DNA of 64,000 nt from Ruminococcaceae bacterium UBA1417 (GCA_002305575.1 DBPP01000004.1:6377-70376), one strand, 5' to 3'; numbered from the stretch's first letter, positions 8,062-16,664 are shown. Translations and numbers: made by a program. Notes: generated by a model not told the origin, from the sequence alone.

Positions 8062-9384
8062 TTACTCTGTCGTTTCCGGCAGCGGGCCGAGAATATCCCG
8101 CAGCTCACCGCCGGCATCCTTCTGCATGCGGACCGCCGGAACCCCCAGCGCTTCGCCAAGTGCTTCCAGCGTCATATCGTCCAAAAATACGTCTTCATCG
8201 GCCATCAGCATTGCGTTGGGAATCAGAAGCGCGTCCCCCAGCCGCTCGCTGCGCAGCCGCCGCACGAGATCGCCACCCACCAAAAGGCCGGTGACGTCGA
8301 CCGTACCGCCGAAAAATTCGTTTTTCACCGGGACAAGATTGATCTCCAGCCCCGGGAACTGCGCACGCACGCGATCGAACAGGCCGTCCAAAAACGTGAA
8401 TGCCGCCTCGCCGGTCGGGATGGTCACGCGCCTGCGCATCGACCGCCCCGGTGTCTCCTCAAGCGCCCAGAGCAACTCCGCTTCGAAATCGCGCAGCATA
8501 CCGACGCCGTTTTCGATCTGTGGAAAATCCTCGTAGAATTCGTAGGGCGGCAGCGCTTGCTCCGCAAGCAGGTAGAATTCGTCGCTCGGATACACCGTGC
8601 GCGCACCGCGCTCCGCCAGAAAACGGTCTCCCCACCGCTCGAGCGCCGCGATCGCGGTGCGGGCGGAATCCCGGTCGAACGGTGTAAGCGGGTACAGCCG
8701 CTCGCGGTAACGTGTCAGGCCGACCGGCACACACGCGACACTTTGCAAACATTCCCCGAGCCCGTACAGCTCGGAAAGCGTGAACTCCAGCTCATCGCCG
8801 TCGTTCAAGCCCGGGCACAGAACAATCTGGCAGTTGAGGCGGATACCGTGCGCGGCAAGCCGCCGCACGTGGCGCAGCGCATCGCCGGCAAACCGATTCT
8901 GCATCATGGCGCAGCGCAGCGCGGGGTTCATTGTATGCACGGAAATGTTGATGGGGCTGATGTGCATCTCGATGATGCGGTCAATCTCACGCTCATCGAT
9001 GTTGGTCAACGTGATATAATTGCCGAAAAGGAAGGAAAGTCGCGCATCATCATCCTTGAAATACAGCGTCTCACGCATCCCCGGGGGGAGCTGGTCGATG
9101 AAGCAAAAGACGCACTCGTTCCGGCAGGAACGCTGCTCGTCCATCAAATATGTCTCAAACGAAAGGCCAAGCGCGCCGTATTGCGCTTTGATGATCTTTT
9201 CCACGCAGCGCGCGCCGCCCGGCTTCTCAAAAACGACGGTAAGGTGCGTGTTGGTCTCGTAAAATCGAAAATCAAGCACGTCGCTGATCGCATGGCCGTT
9301 GATCGACACGAGTGTGTCGCCTGCCGCCATACCGGCGCGTTCAGCCAGACTGTGCGGCGCAACGCCAAAGATTTTCACCGGCAC
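8062..9384 (-). CDS. PDZ-radical SAM DUF512 protein
   Basis: A 440-residue protein. It starts with a PDZ-like segment (GVAPHSLAERAGMAAGD), followed by a radical-SAM-like cysteine cluster CRNECVFCFIDQLP (CxxxCxxC) and the DUF512 C-terminal domain. The family is widespread in anaerobic Firmicutes; its substrate is not established. The start is GTG at 9384 because AGGAGG lies 8 bases upstream, while the longer frame runs into the rpmF terminator. The co-directional position ahead of der is common in Clostridia, which suggests, but does not prove, a role in translation or ribosome assembly. Confidence 0.85.
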   Translation of the reverse strand: MPVKIFGVAPHSLAERAGMAAGDTLVSINGHAISDVLDFRFYETNTHLTVVFEKPGGARCVEKIIKAQYGALGLSFETYLMDEQRSCRNECVFCFIDQLPPGMRETLYFKDDDARLSFLFGNYITLTNIDEREIDRIIEMHISPINISVHTMNPALRCAMMQNRFAGDALRHVRRLAAHGIRLNCQIVLCPGLNDGDELEFTLSELYGLGECLQSVACVPVGLTRYRERLYPLTPFDRDSARTAIAALERWGDRFLAERGARTVYPSDEFYLLAEQALPPYEFYEDFPQIENGVGMLRDFEAELLWALEETPGRSMRRRVTIPTGEAAFTFLDGLFDRVRAQFPGLEINLVPVKNEFFGGTVDVTGLLVGGDLVRRLRSERLGDALLIPNAMLMADEDVFLDDMTLEALGEALGVPAVRMQKDAGGELRDILGPLPETTE

Positions 9385-9410
9385 AAAGACCGCCTCCTTT
9401 CCACAAATGC

Positions 9411-9455
9411 CTGGAAAAAACAATAGAGAAAGAGCAAAATCTGCCCCTTCTCTAT
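9411..9455 (-). terminator. Rho-independent terminator of rpmF
   Basis: ATAGAGAA (9423-9430) pairs with TTCTCTAT (9448-9455); on the minus strand the stem is followed by TGTTTTTTCC. Confidence 0.75.
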
Positions 9456-9481
9456 CTTGCACAAAATTGTTTCAGGCAAAA

Positions 9482-9664
9482 TTATGCTTCCTTTTTAACA
9501 ACTTCTCTGCCGTTGTAGTAACCGCAGTTACCGCAAACCCTGTGAGGTGTCTTATACTCTCCGCACTGCGGGCATTTCATAAGGGCAGGAGCGTTAAGCT
9601 TCCACACGTTGGAACGTCTCTTATTCTGTCTGGCACTGGACACTTTTCTCTTGGGTACCGCCAT
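9482..9664 (-). CDS. rpmF: 50S ribosomal protein L32
   Basis: A 60-residue basic ribosomal protein. It begins MAVPKRKVSSARQNKRRSN and has two CxxC pairs (CPQC, CGNC), so it is the zinc-binding form of L32. The start at 9664 gives the canonical N-terminus and has AGGAGG-like bases upstream; three extra codons in the longer frame are not conserved. It sits behind the DUF177/YceD gene with a 45-base gap, the arrangement seen in most bacteria. Confidence 0.98.
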   Translation of the reverse strand: MAVPKRKVSSARQNKRRSNVWKLNAPALMKCPQCGEYKTPHRVCGNCGYYNGREVVKKEA

Positions 9665-9709
9665 CGTCAGCACCTCCTTATAGTAAACTAAATCTTTGGT
9701 GAACCAAAA

Positions 9710-10207
9710 TCATTGCAGCAACTGCCGCAGCGCTTCCAAGCGCGAATCGGTCTGTTGCTTTCCACAGGTGCAGTCGCCTTCGTTGAGGTTCTTTCCGCAA
9801 ATCGGGCAAAGGCCCTTGCAATCCTCACGACAAACATACTTGGACGGCGTCAAAAGAAGGACATCGGAATAAATCAACTCGTCCAAATCAAGCTGATCCC
9901 CTTCGACAACAATATAATCGTCAAAGTCCTCTTCCTCATTCAGTTTGTTCACAAGCACGTGAGATATGCTGTGTACAAACTCCTTTTTCGTTTCCGCCAG
10001 ACACCTGTTGCACGGCATCGAAAACGTATAGCGGACGGTGACCTGCAACTCCGCGCTGGACGCGAAAGCCCGCAACTCCCCTTGAACATGCACCGGTGAA
10101 ACAAACGGATATACCCCGTCCATCTCCACGCCGGACATATCCACCGTGTAATCGATCGGCTGTGAAAGATTCTCTCCCGAGAAATATTTCTTCAAATCGA
10201 TAAGCAT
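9710..10207 (-). CDS. yceD: DUF177 (YceD) family protein, 23S rRNA accumulation protein
   Basis: A 165-residue protein. The family has a conserved linkage with rpmF, and YceD has been implicated in 23S rRNA accumulation. A first cysteine pair (CNRC) and then four cysteines in VCREDCKGLCPICGKNLNEG mark the DUF177 C-terminus and probably bind zinc. The start at 10207 follows GAGGATA at good spacing. A consensus promoter lies 26 bases upstream, so yceD-rpmF form a strongly transcribed two-gene operon. Confidence 0.92.
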   Translation of the reverse strand: MLIDLKKYFSGENLSQPIDYTVDMSGVEMDGVYPFVSPVHVQGELRAFASSAELQVTVRYTFSMPCNRCLAETKKEFVHSISHVLVNKLNEEEDFDDYIVVEGDQLDLDELIYSDVLLLTPSKYVCREDCKGLCPICGKNLNEGDCTCGKQQTDSRLEALRQLLQ

Positions 10208-10232
10208 AGGTATCCTCATACCGTACTGATAT

Positions 10233-10261
10233 ATTATAAATACCAGACGGGCTTTTGTCAA
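10233..10261 (-). promoter_or_regulatory. Consensus sigma-A promoter of yceD-rpmF
   Basis: On the minus strand TTGACA (10256-10261) and TATAAT (10233-10238) are separated by 17 bases: both hexamers match consensus exactly. Confidence 0.9.
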
Positions 10262-10296
10262 GGAAAAGTTTGAAAAAAGCCGCGGTTTTTTCCTTG

Positions 10297-10335
10297 AAAA
10301 AAGGCGTCCGACGGGGGTTTCTCCGCCGAAACGCC
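10297..10335 (-). terminator. Rho-independent terminator downstream of the P-loop gene
   Basis: On the minus strand GGCGTttCGgCGG pairs with CCGtCGgACGCC and is followed by TTTTTTC. It ends the transcript just before the yceD promoter. Confidence 0.8.
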
Positions 10336-10352
10336 GCTTTTTCAGAATAAAC

Positions 10353-10373
10353 GGAAAGCCGCTTCGCCTTTCC
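10353..10373 (-). terminator. Hairpin immediately after the P-loop gene
   Basis: GGAAAGCCG/CGcCTTTCC forms a short stem nine bases after the stop; its T run is weak, so it may assist the stronger terminator further on. Confidence 0.4.
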
Positions 10374-10381
10374 TTCCGATT

Positions 10382-10795
10382 TTATTTGCTGACGTACTCC
10401 ATCACGGACTCCGGCAGCTCCTCCGCCGCTGCGGAAATGAGCAGGCAGATATTGGCGTTAGCCGTCTCGCTGAGCGCCCTAAGCTTCGCCGTGAGCGCCT
10501 CAACATCGCCGACACCCTTGCCGGTGATCTTCAGCGTGGAATCGACAAAAATATCCGTCACGTCATAGTTCGCCGCGCAGATGCCGCTGACAAAGCCCAC
10601 CAGCGCATCAAGGCCCTGGATGCTGTACGCATCGGAATCAACCAAACGAGCCTTGTGGGAGATATCATATGTAAGCTTGAGGCCCTTTTCAATGACGACA
10701 ACGTTGCCGTTCGAGTTTTTGACGGCTTCGTTCGCAAGCTCGATAAGCTTCTTCGTCTTGCCGGAACCCTTTTTACCAATTAAGAGAGTGATCAT
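10382..10795 (-). CDS. Small P-loop NTPase of unknown function
   Basis: A 137-residue protein with a Walker A motif GKKGSGKTK at residues 7-15 and a hydrophobic strand ending in D (VTDIFVDSTLKI) that may act as Walker B. It has no recognised partner domain, so it is a minimal ATP- or GTP-binding protein. Such short P-loop proteins are conserved in Clostridia without a known role. AGGAGG precedes the ATG. It follows pgi by 53 bases and is probably cotranscribed with it, ending at the two terminators downstream. Confidence 0.75.
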   Translation of the reverse strand: MITLLIGKKGSGKTKKLIELANEAVKNSNGNVVVIEKGLKLTYDISHKARLVDSDAYSIQGLDALVGFVSGICAANYDVTDIFVDSTLKITGKGVGDVEALTAKLRALSETANANICLLISAAAEELPESVMEYVSK

Positions 10796-10848
10796 AATGA
10801 AGTCCTCCTGATTATTTTATATTCCGCATGAACGGATTTATACCTGTA

Positions 10849-12189
10849 TTACTTGGAAAGACGCGCCTCCAGCGCTTCCTTCTCTCCTTCGTAGCCCGGC
10901 TTGCCGAGCAGTGCAAACATATTTTTCTTATAGCTTTCCACACCAGGCTGGTTAAAGGGATTCACGCCGAGCATATAACCGGAAATCGCGCAGGCACGCT
11001 CAAAGAAATAGATGATCTGGCCGAGCGTATCCTCCGAGAAGTCGGGCGCATAGAGCACCACATTCGGAACGCCGCCGTCGTTGTGGGCAAGCACCGTACC
11101 TTCAAAGGCTTTGCGGTTGATGTAGGCCATGCTGCGCCCCTCAAGGAAATTGAGGCCGTCAACGTTTGCAGGATCGTTGCCGATGACGATTTCATGCTTC
11201 GGCTTTTCGAACAGCACAACCGTCTCAAACAGATTGCGGCGGCCATCCTGGATATACTGGCCCATGGAATGCAGATCGGTCGAGAAGACAACGGAAGCCG
11301 GGAACAGACCCTTGCCGTCCTTGCCCTCGCTCTCGCCGTAAAGCTGCTTCCACCACTCGTTCATCAGTGTATAGGAGGGCTCATAGCTCACCATAATCTC
11401 CGTATTTTTACCTTTATTGTAGAGAATATTGCGGATTGCCGCGTACTTGTAGCAGTCGTTCTCCTCGAGATTCGGGTTGCTGTACGCCGCCTGCGCCTTT
11501 CTGGCGCCCGCCATCAGCGCGTCAATATCCGCACCTGCCACGGCAATCGGCAGCAGACCGACCGCCGTGAGCACCGAGTAGCGGCCGCCCACGTCGTCCG
11601 GAACCACAAAAGTCTCATAGCCTTCCTCATCCGCCAGATGCTTCAGCGTGCCGCGCGCCTTATCGGTCGTGCAGAAAATGCGCTTTCTGGCCTCTTCCTT
11701 GCCGTATTTCTTTTCAAGGATTTCGCGGAATACACGGAACGCAATGGCCGGCTCAGTCGTCGTACCGGATTTGGAAATCATATTGATGGAAATATCGCGC
11801 CCCTCGCAGATCTGCACGAGTTCCGCCAGCGCAGAGGAGGAGATGCTGTTTCCGGTGAAATAAATATCCGGGGTATCCTTTTTCAGCGCATTGTAATTCT
11901 CGCTCTTCAGAAACTCAATCGCCGCGCGTGCGCCGAGGTACGAACCACCGATACCGATGACGACGAAAACATCCGTATTTTTCTTGATGCGCTCGGCCGC
12001 GTCCTTGATCCGCGCGAACTCCGCCTTATCATAATCGGTCGGAAGCGTCACCCAGCCCAGAAAATCGTTGCCCGGGCCCTTGCCGGATTCCAGCAGCTGA
12101 TGCGCGCTTTCCACCTGCGGGGCGATTGCTTCATATTCATGATCCTGGATGAAACCTTTCAAATATCCGCATTCCAATTTTAACGACAT
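10849..12189 (-). CDS. pgi: Glucose-6-phosphate isomerase
   Basis: A 446-residue enzyme interconverting glucose-6-phosphate and fructose-6-phosphate. Signatures include VIGIGGSYLGARAAIEF, SKSGTTTEPAIAFR and the C-terminal region INPF-like VNPFNQPGVESYK with the catalytic lysine. The length fits the shorter Firmicute type. The start at 12189 is preceded by GGAGG; the longer frame adds eleven non-conserved residues. It is transcribed from its own promoter, with the small P-loop gene behind it. Confidence 0.97.
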   Translation of the reverse strand: MSLKLECGYLKGFIQDHEYEAIAPQVESAHQLLESGKGPGNDFLGWVTLPTDYDKAEFARIKDAAERIKKNTDVFVVIGIGGSYLGARAAIEFLKSENYNALKKDTPDIYFTGNSISSSALAELVQICEGRDISINMISKSGTTTEPAIAFRVFREILEKKYGKEEARKRIFCTTDKARGTLKHLADEEGYETFVVPDDVGGRYSVLTAVGLLPIAVAGADIDALMAGARKAQAAYSNPNLEENDCYKYAAIRNILYNKGKNTEIMVSYEPSYTLMNEWWKQLYGESEGKDGKGLFPASVVFSTDLHSMGQYIQDGRRNLFETVVLFEKPKHEIVIGNDPANVDGLNFLEGRSMAYINRKAFEGTVLAHNDGGVPNVVLYAPDFSEDTLGQIIYFFERACAISGYMLGVNPFNQPGVESYKKNMFALLGKPGYEGEKEALEARLSK

Positions 12190-12252
12190 TTTTATTGCCT
12201 CCTGCCTGTTTACTTTGAACAAACGGAATCAAAGAACAATTTTGATGTTTTC

Positions 12253-12281
12253 ATTCTACAATATTTTGTGGCGTTTTTCAA
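12253..12281 (-). promoter_or_regulatory. Sigma-A promoter of pgi
   Basis: On the minus strand TTGAAA (12276-12281) and TAGAAT (12253-12258) are separated by 17 bases. Confidence 0.6.
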
Positions 12282-12315
12282 GACTTGAATACTAGGTTTC
12301 ACAAAAAGTTTGGTT

Positions 12316-13497
12316 TTATACCGCAGCACCCGGCGCACGGGCGCTGAAAAACCAGCTGAGAAGATATTCCAAAGCCGATCGGAACGTAATGGCCTGCACG
12401 TCTTCAGCCGCCGTAATCGGGACCTCCTGAACAGTCTCTTCGCCGTACACAATGCGGATTTTCCCGACTTGTTGCCCCGCTTGCACCGGCGCGTCGATCC
12501 GCTCGGGCAGCTCTACCACAGCCTGCGGCGCCGTTTCACCGGAAACTGCCGTCAGCACGCCGGCCGGCGCGGCCGCCTCAAGTCGCACCATATCACGCAT
12601 ACCGCCGGAGACCGCCATCTGGGGCAGCTCCGGCAGCTCCGGCGCTGTAATTTTCCAGTTTGCAAATCCGTAATCGAGCAGGCTGGCCGCTGCTGAAAAG
12701 CGGTCGTTTGTATTGTCCGCGCCAAGCACGACGCCGATCAACGTCATGCCATTTCGTTCCGCCGCCGCGGAAATGCAGCTTCCCGCAGCGCTGGTTGTGC
12801 CGGTTTTGAGGCCCTTGATCCCGTTATACGTGCGGACAAGCTTGTTCGTATTGACAAGCTGTGTCTCGCCGTCGCGTACATAATCGATCCAGATTGTCGT
12901 GTAGTCGAAGATTTTTTCGTGTGCCATCAGGGCACGGCTCATGACCGCCACGTCGTATGCACTGGTCAGGTGACCGTCCTCGTCCAGCCCGTTGCAGTTT
13001 TTAAAGGTGGTGTCCGCCATGCCGAGCTCCGCCGCGCGCGCATTCATGCGCTCGACAAACGCTTCCTCCGTACCGGCAACCGCTTCGGCCAACGCCACAG
13101 CCGCGTCATTGGCGCTCATGACGACACAGGCCTTGATGAGATCGTCAACGGACATCTGCTCGCCTTCCTTCAGCCAGATATCCGAGCCGCCCATGCCGGC
13201 CGCATGCGCCGAAGCCGTCAGCATATCGTCCATATGCAGCGCGCCGCTGTCGATCGCCTCAAACACGAGCAGCAACGTCATGACTTTGGTGATGGACGCA
13301 CACGGCCGCTGTGCGTGCGCGCTTTTTTCATAGAGCACCTCACCGGTTGAAAATTCCATCAGCACCGCCGCCGGTACGGGCAGGTCAAGCCCTTCGGCGG
13401 ATACGTCCGGTGCGAGAGGAACCGCGACTCCGAAAATCAGCGCGGCGGTGAGCAGCACCGCGGCCACCCTTTTTTTCTTTCCCGTTCGAATGCGCAT
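12316..13497 (-). CDS. D-alanyl-D-alanine carboxypeptidase (peptidase S11, DacF-like)
   Basis: A 393-residue secreted penicillin-binding protein that trims the terminal D-Ala of peptidoglycan stem peptides. A signal peptide (KKKRVAAVLLTAALIFGVAVPLA) precedes the catalytic domain. The three active-site motifs are present: SITK near residue 67, SAND near 125, and KTGT near 220. A C-terminal beta-rich domain and an amphipathic or hydrophobic tail (ALEYLLSWFF) could hold it at the membrane. The start at 13497 has GAAAGGA upstream and gives a proper signal peptide. It is divergent from the sdpR-like operon. Confidence 0.93.
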   Translation of the reverse strand: MRIRTGKKKRVAAVLLTAALIFGVAVPLAPDVSAEGLDLPVPAAVLMEFSTGEVLYEKSAHAQRPCASITKVMTLLLVFEAIDSGALHMDDMLTASAHAAGMGGSDIWLKEGEQMSVDDLIKACVVMSANDAAVALAEAVAGTEEAFVERMNARAAELGMADTTFKNCNGLDEDGHLTSAYDVAVMSRALMAHEKIFDYTTIWIDYVRDGETQLVNTNKLVRTYNGIKGLKTGTTSAAGSCISAAAERNGMTLIGVVLGADNTNDRFSAAASLLDYGFANWKITAPELPELPQMAVSGGMRDMVRLEAAAPAGVLTAVSGETAPQAVVELPERIDAPVQAGQQVGKIRIVYGEETVQEVPITAAEDVQAITFRSALEYLLSWFFSARAPGAAV

Positions 13498-13603
13498 ACC
13501 CAGACCGTCCTTTCTTCCGGCGTTTTTCGCATAAACGCCCTTTGCACAAGCATATGCGCGCACCTTGCCGGTTCATGCCGGGATTCTTTGGCTTGACAGC
13601 ATC

Positions 13604-13632
13604 TTGACAATATTTCGAATTTAAGCTATAAT
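13604..13632 (+). promoter_or_regulatory. Consensus sigma-A promoter of the sdpR/sdpI-like operon
   Basis: TTGACA (13604-13609) and TATAAT (13627-13632) are separated by 17 bases. The spacer contains the palindrome TTCGAA, a possible operator centre for the regulator it drives. Confidence 0.85.
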
Positions 13633-13672
13633 CAAAAATAGAAAATACAAGGATATTCAGGAGGTCGTGGCT

Positions 13673-13960
13673 ATGAACGACGATTTTTTCCAGGCGCTTG
13701 CAAGTCCGTACCGGCGTGAAATCATCCGCCTTCTGAAATGGAAATCCCTGAGCGCCGGTGAGATCGCATCGCACTTCGACATCTCCCAGCCCTCCGTTTC
13801 CCGCCATCTGGATATTTTGAAGCGCGCGGGCATCGTGACCGCAACGCGGCGCGCCAACCAGATTTTCTATGCGCTGAACCTCTCCGTCCTACAGGAATTC
13901 CTGCTGGAAGCTGCAGCCTTATTCAGCCCGAAGGAGGAACTCGCCGATGAAAAAAACTGA
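13673..13960 (+). CDS. ArsR/SdpR-type HTH repressor
   Basis: A 95-residue winged-helix protein. LSAGEIASHFDISQPSVSRH is the recognition-helix region of ArsR-family regulators of the SdpR subgroup; no metal-binding cysteine motif is seen. The ATG at 13673 is chosen over GTG at 13667 because AGGAGG ends 8 bases before it. The gene overlaps the following SdpI-like gene by 14 bases. In Bacillus subtilis SdpR represses its own operon with SdpI, and SdpI captures it at the membrane when toxin is bound; similar wiring is likely here by analogy. Confidence 0.85.
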   Translation: MNDDFFQALASPYRREIIRLLKWKSLSAGEIASHFDISQPSVSRHLDILKRAGIVTATRRANQIFYALNLSVLQEFLLEAAALFSPKEELADEKN

Positions 13961-14543
13961 TCCCCGTCTTCTCATCCTCTTTCTTTCCGTCCTCGCGCTC
14001 CTGTGCCCTCTCCTGTTCCCGCAGCCGCTGCTCTCGATTTTATTGCCGGCCGCCTGCCTGCTGGCCGCCGGTGTGGTTTTATACCGGAATCTCGGCCCAC
14101 TGTCCGGCCTGCAGGATGATCACCCGAAAGTTGGCACTCTGCGTTTGGTCACCGCATTCAATTGCATGCTACTGCTGCTTTGCACCGTCTCTGCCGCGCT
14201 GCTTGCCACCGGTGCGATCCACCTTTCCGAACGCGACGAGCAGTATCTTGCGGCGGCAATCGTCTCCATCCTGATCCTGTTCATCGGAAATCTCGCGCCG
14301 AAGCTCCCCCGCACGGGGCATACCGGCCTGCGCTTGCCCTGGACCGTGGCAGATGACGACGCCTGGATCTGTGCGCACCGCATTCTCGGATACATTTCAT
14401 TTCCACTGGCCTGTTTTTATCTCGCAGGGACTTTTGCGACAGGCTGCGTGGAACCCCTCACTGGTCTTGTCATGCTGCTCTGGATTGGCATTCCCGGCGC
14501 GCTGTCTTACCGCGTGTACCGGCAAAAATTCCCCCGGAAATAA
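13947..14543 (+). CDS. SdpI-family membrane protein
   Basis: A 198-residue protein with about six hydrophobic segments. The motif FIGNLAPKLPRTGHTGLRLPWTV followed by W...AHRILGYISF matches the SdpI family (IGNxxPK..N...GIRxPWT..W..THR). In Bacillus SdpI gives immunity to the SDP cannibalism toxin and signals to SdpR. No SdpC-like toxin gene is seen nearby, so this pair may protect against toxins made by neighbours or serve another envelope role. Translation is coupled to the regulator by overlap. Confidence 0.85.
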   Translation: MKKTDPRLLILFLSVLALLCPLLFPQPLLSILLPAACLLAAGVVLYRNLGPLSGLQDDHPKVGTLRLVTAFNCMLLLLCTVSAALLATGAIHLSERDEQYLAAAIVSILILFIGNLAPKLPRTGHTGLRLPWTVADDDAWICAHRILGYISFPLACFYLAGTFATGCVEPLTGLVMLLWIGIPGALSYRVYRQKFPRK

Positions 14544-14580
14544 GGCGAACCCCCACGACAAATGGAAAGGAGGGATACGG

Positions 14581-15120
14581 ATGGGAACGGGGATCCTGCT
14601 CTGCGGCCTGAACGGCAGTGGAAAAAGCACGCTCGGCGCCGTTTTGGCCGACAGGCTGGGCTTTCATTTCATGGACAGCGAAGCGCTGTTCTTCGCGGCG
14701 TCGGATACGACATACGCCGCCCCGCGCAGCCGCACGGAAGCGGTGCAACGTCTGATGGATGAAATTCACACCCACGGCGATTTTGTCCTCGCCGCTGTAA
14801 CGGGCAATTATGGTCCCGAGGTTTCCGCACTATATCGCTGTGTCGTGCGTCTAGATGTCCCGCGAGAGATTCGACTGCAACGCATACGGGCGCGTTCCAT
14901 CCAGAAATTTGGGGACCGCGCACAGCCGGGCGGCGACCTGTATGAACGGGAGAAATCCTTTTGGGACATGGCTGCCTCGCGAACGGAATGCACGCTCGAC
15001 GATTGGATCCAACGCCTGCACTGCCCGGTACTCCGGATCGATGGCACAATGCCCATCGACCAAAACGTTGCGTACCTTGTAACGCGCTTGCAGAAAATGC
15101 CGGGTATACTTGGCCGCTAA
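14581..15120 (+). CDS. P-loop kinase-like protein (AAA_18/shikimate-kinase-like)
   Basis: A 179-residue nucleoside/shikimate-kinase-like protein. The Walker A motif GLNGSGKST lies at residues 9-17, and HFMDSEALFF follows as in small-molecule kinases. A basic lid (LQRIRARSIQKFG) fits phosphate transfer. The substrate is unknown. The start at 14581 has AAAGGAGG at 8 bases; the longer frame overlaps the SdpI-like gene. It lies 37 bases behind that gene and probably shares its transcript, though a functional tie is not evident. Confidence 0.75.
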   Translation: MGTGILLCGLNGSGKSTLGAVLADRLGFHFMDSEALFFAASDTTYAAPRSRTEAVQRLMDEIHTHGDFVLAAVTGNYGPEVSALYRCVVRLDVPREIRLQRIRARSIQKFGDRAQPGGDLYEREKSFWDMAASRTECTLDDWIQRLHCPVLRIDGTMPIDQNVAYLVTRLQKMPGILGR

Positions 15121-15146
15121 AAATACGGATCAGATAAAATTTGAAA

Positions 15147-15177
15147 GAGCGCCGATCCTTTTTCAGGACCGGCGCTC
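15147..15177. terminator. Bidirectional terminator between the kinase and hisF
   Basis: GAGCGCCG (15147-15154) pairs with CGGCGCTC (15170-15177), with an inner CCT/AGG pair. It lies between convergent genes; on the minus strand TTTCAAATTTT follows. Confidence 0.8.
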
Positions 15178-15194
15178 ACCATTTGGTTTCGATT

Positions 15195-15956
15195 TCAGTT
15201 TTGGCGTACGGGTATGCCGTTTTCAGCAAGATACGCCTTGAGCTCCGGGATGGAGATCTCCCGGAAATGGAACAGGGATGCAGCCAGCACGGCGTCAGCC
15301 TTGCCCTGTGTAAAGGCGTCCAGAAAATGCTCGAGCCGTCCGGCGCCACCCGAAGCGATCACTGGTATGCCGACCGATTCGGATATGGCCCGTGTCAGTT
15401 CGAGATCATACCCTTCCTTTGTTCCGTCGCAATCCATACTGGTCAACAGAATTTCGCCCGCGCCGAGCCGCTCGACCTTCTTCGCCCACTCGAGCGCGTC
15501 GATACCCGTATCCACGCGGCCGCCGTTCAGATACAGCGTCCAGCCGCCGCCTGGCCGACGCTTGGCATCCATGGCGACAACAACGCACTGGCTGCCAAAC
15601 TTGTAGGCGGCTTCCTCAATGATCTGTGGATTTTTCAGCGCCGCGGAATTAACCGAGACCTTATCCGCACCGGCGCGCAAAATCGCCGTGAAATCCTCCA
15701 CTGTCCGAATGCCGCCTCCAACCGTAAACGGAATAAAGATGCTGTTCGCCACACGCGACACGATGTCGATCATGATGTTGCGCGCATCCGAGGAAGCCGT
15801 GATGTCCAGCAAAACCAGCTCGTCCGCATTCTGACGGTCGTACTCCATGGCCGCTTCCACGGGGTCGCCTGCGTCGCGCAGGTTGACAAAATTGGTTCCC
15901 TTGACCACCCGTCCGTTTTTCAAATCAAGACAGGGAATAATCCGCTTCGCATACAT
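15195..15956 (-). CDS. hisF: Imidazole glycerol phosphate synthase subunit HisF
   Basis: A 253-residue TIM barrel, the cyclase half of IGP synthase in histidine biosynthesis and AICAR release. Diagnostic segments are IPCLDLKNGRVVKGTNF, PFTVGGGIRTVEDF, the catalytic aspartate in LLTSMDCDGT, and PVIASGGAG. The ATG overlaps the hisH stop by one base (TGATG), so translation is coupled. No other his genes are in the window. Confidence 0.97.
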   Translation of the reverse strand: MYAKRIIPCLDLKNGRVVKGTNFVNLRDAGDPVEAAMEYDRQNADELVLLDITASSDARNIMIDIVSRVANSIFIPFTVGGGIRTVEDFTAILRAGADKVSVNSAALKNPQIIEEAAYKFGSQCVVVAMDAKRRPGGGWTLYLNGGRVDTGIDALEWAKKVERLGAGEILLTSMDCDGTKEGYDLELTRAISESVGIPVIASGGAGRLEHFLDAFTQGKADAVLAASLFHFREISIPELKAYLAENGIPVRQN

Positions 15957-16582
15957 CAGCCTCGTCCTCCTTCCCCGGCCATCGCGGCAAAATTGCGCAG
16001 CAGCTCAATGCCCACCGCGCCGCTTTTTTCCGGATGGAACTGGCAGGCCAGCAAATTGTCCTTCTGTACAGCCGCGTGAATCGTCACACCGTATTCCGTC
16101 GTAGCGGAAACAATGTCCTCGTCTTCGGCGCGCAAATAATACGAATGCACGAAATAGACGTACGGCTCAGCCGGAATGCGGGCAAAGAGCCCGCGCGTGC
16201 GCCGGATATTCAGAGAATTCCAGCCCATATGCGGAATTTTGAGGCCGTCGCCCGCCGGAATGCGGACGATTTTTCCGCGCAGCAATCCCAGGCCGGCCAC
16301 ACCCGGCGATTCCTCACTGCTCTCAAACAAAATCTGCAAACCAAGGCAAATGCCGAGGAACGGTCTGCCCGATGCGATGAACGCGCGGATGGGCGCTTCC
16401 AGCCCGCGCGCACGCAGCGCCTGCATAGCGTCTCCAAACGAGCCGACGCCCGGCAGCACGGCGGCATCTGCCGCGAGCAGTACTTCCGGGTCCCGTGTGA
16501 CCGTCACCTGACAGCCGATGTGCGCAAGCGCCTTTTCCACACTGCGGATGTTGCCCGCGCCGTAATCAATTATGGCGATCAT
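15956..16582 (-). CDS. hisH: Imidazole glycerol phosphate synthase glutamine amidotransferase subunit HisH
   Basis: A 208-residue class I glutamine amidotransferase that supplies ammonia to HisF. IDYGAGNIRSVEKAL at the N-terminus, the nucleophile motif PFLGICLGLQ and the C-terminal CQFHPEKSG complete the Cys-His-Glu triad. It is the first gene of a two-gene operon with its own promoter. Confidence 0.97.
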   Translation of the reverse strand: MIAIIDYGAGNIRSVEKALAHIGCQVTVTRDPEVLLAADAAVLPGVGSFGDAMQALRARGLEAPIRAFIASGRPFLGICLGLQILFESSEESPGVAGLGLLRGKIVRIPAGDGLKIPHMGWNSLNIRRTRGLFARIPAEPYVYFVHSYYLRAEDEDIVSATTEYGVTIHAAVQKDNLLACQFHPEKSGAVGIELLRNFAAMAGEGGRG

Positions 16583-16619
16583 CGGTGTACACCTTCCTTT
16601 CTGAATTTAGCACGCTACC

Positions 16620-16648
16620 ATAATACCACGACAGCTTAACTTTGTCAA
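16620..16648 (-). promoter_or_regulatory. Sigma-A promoter of hisHF
   Basis: On the minus strand TTGACA (16643-16648) and TATTAT (16620-16625) are separated by 17 bases. Confidence 0.75.
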
Positions 16649-16664
16649 ATACTTTTGTTAACCG

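Noticed and set aside
10268..10300. A riboswitch ahead of the yceD promoter
   Set aside because: The paired bases are explained by the terminator of the preceding gene, and the yceD leader is only about 20 bases long.
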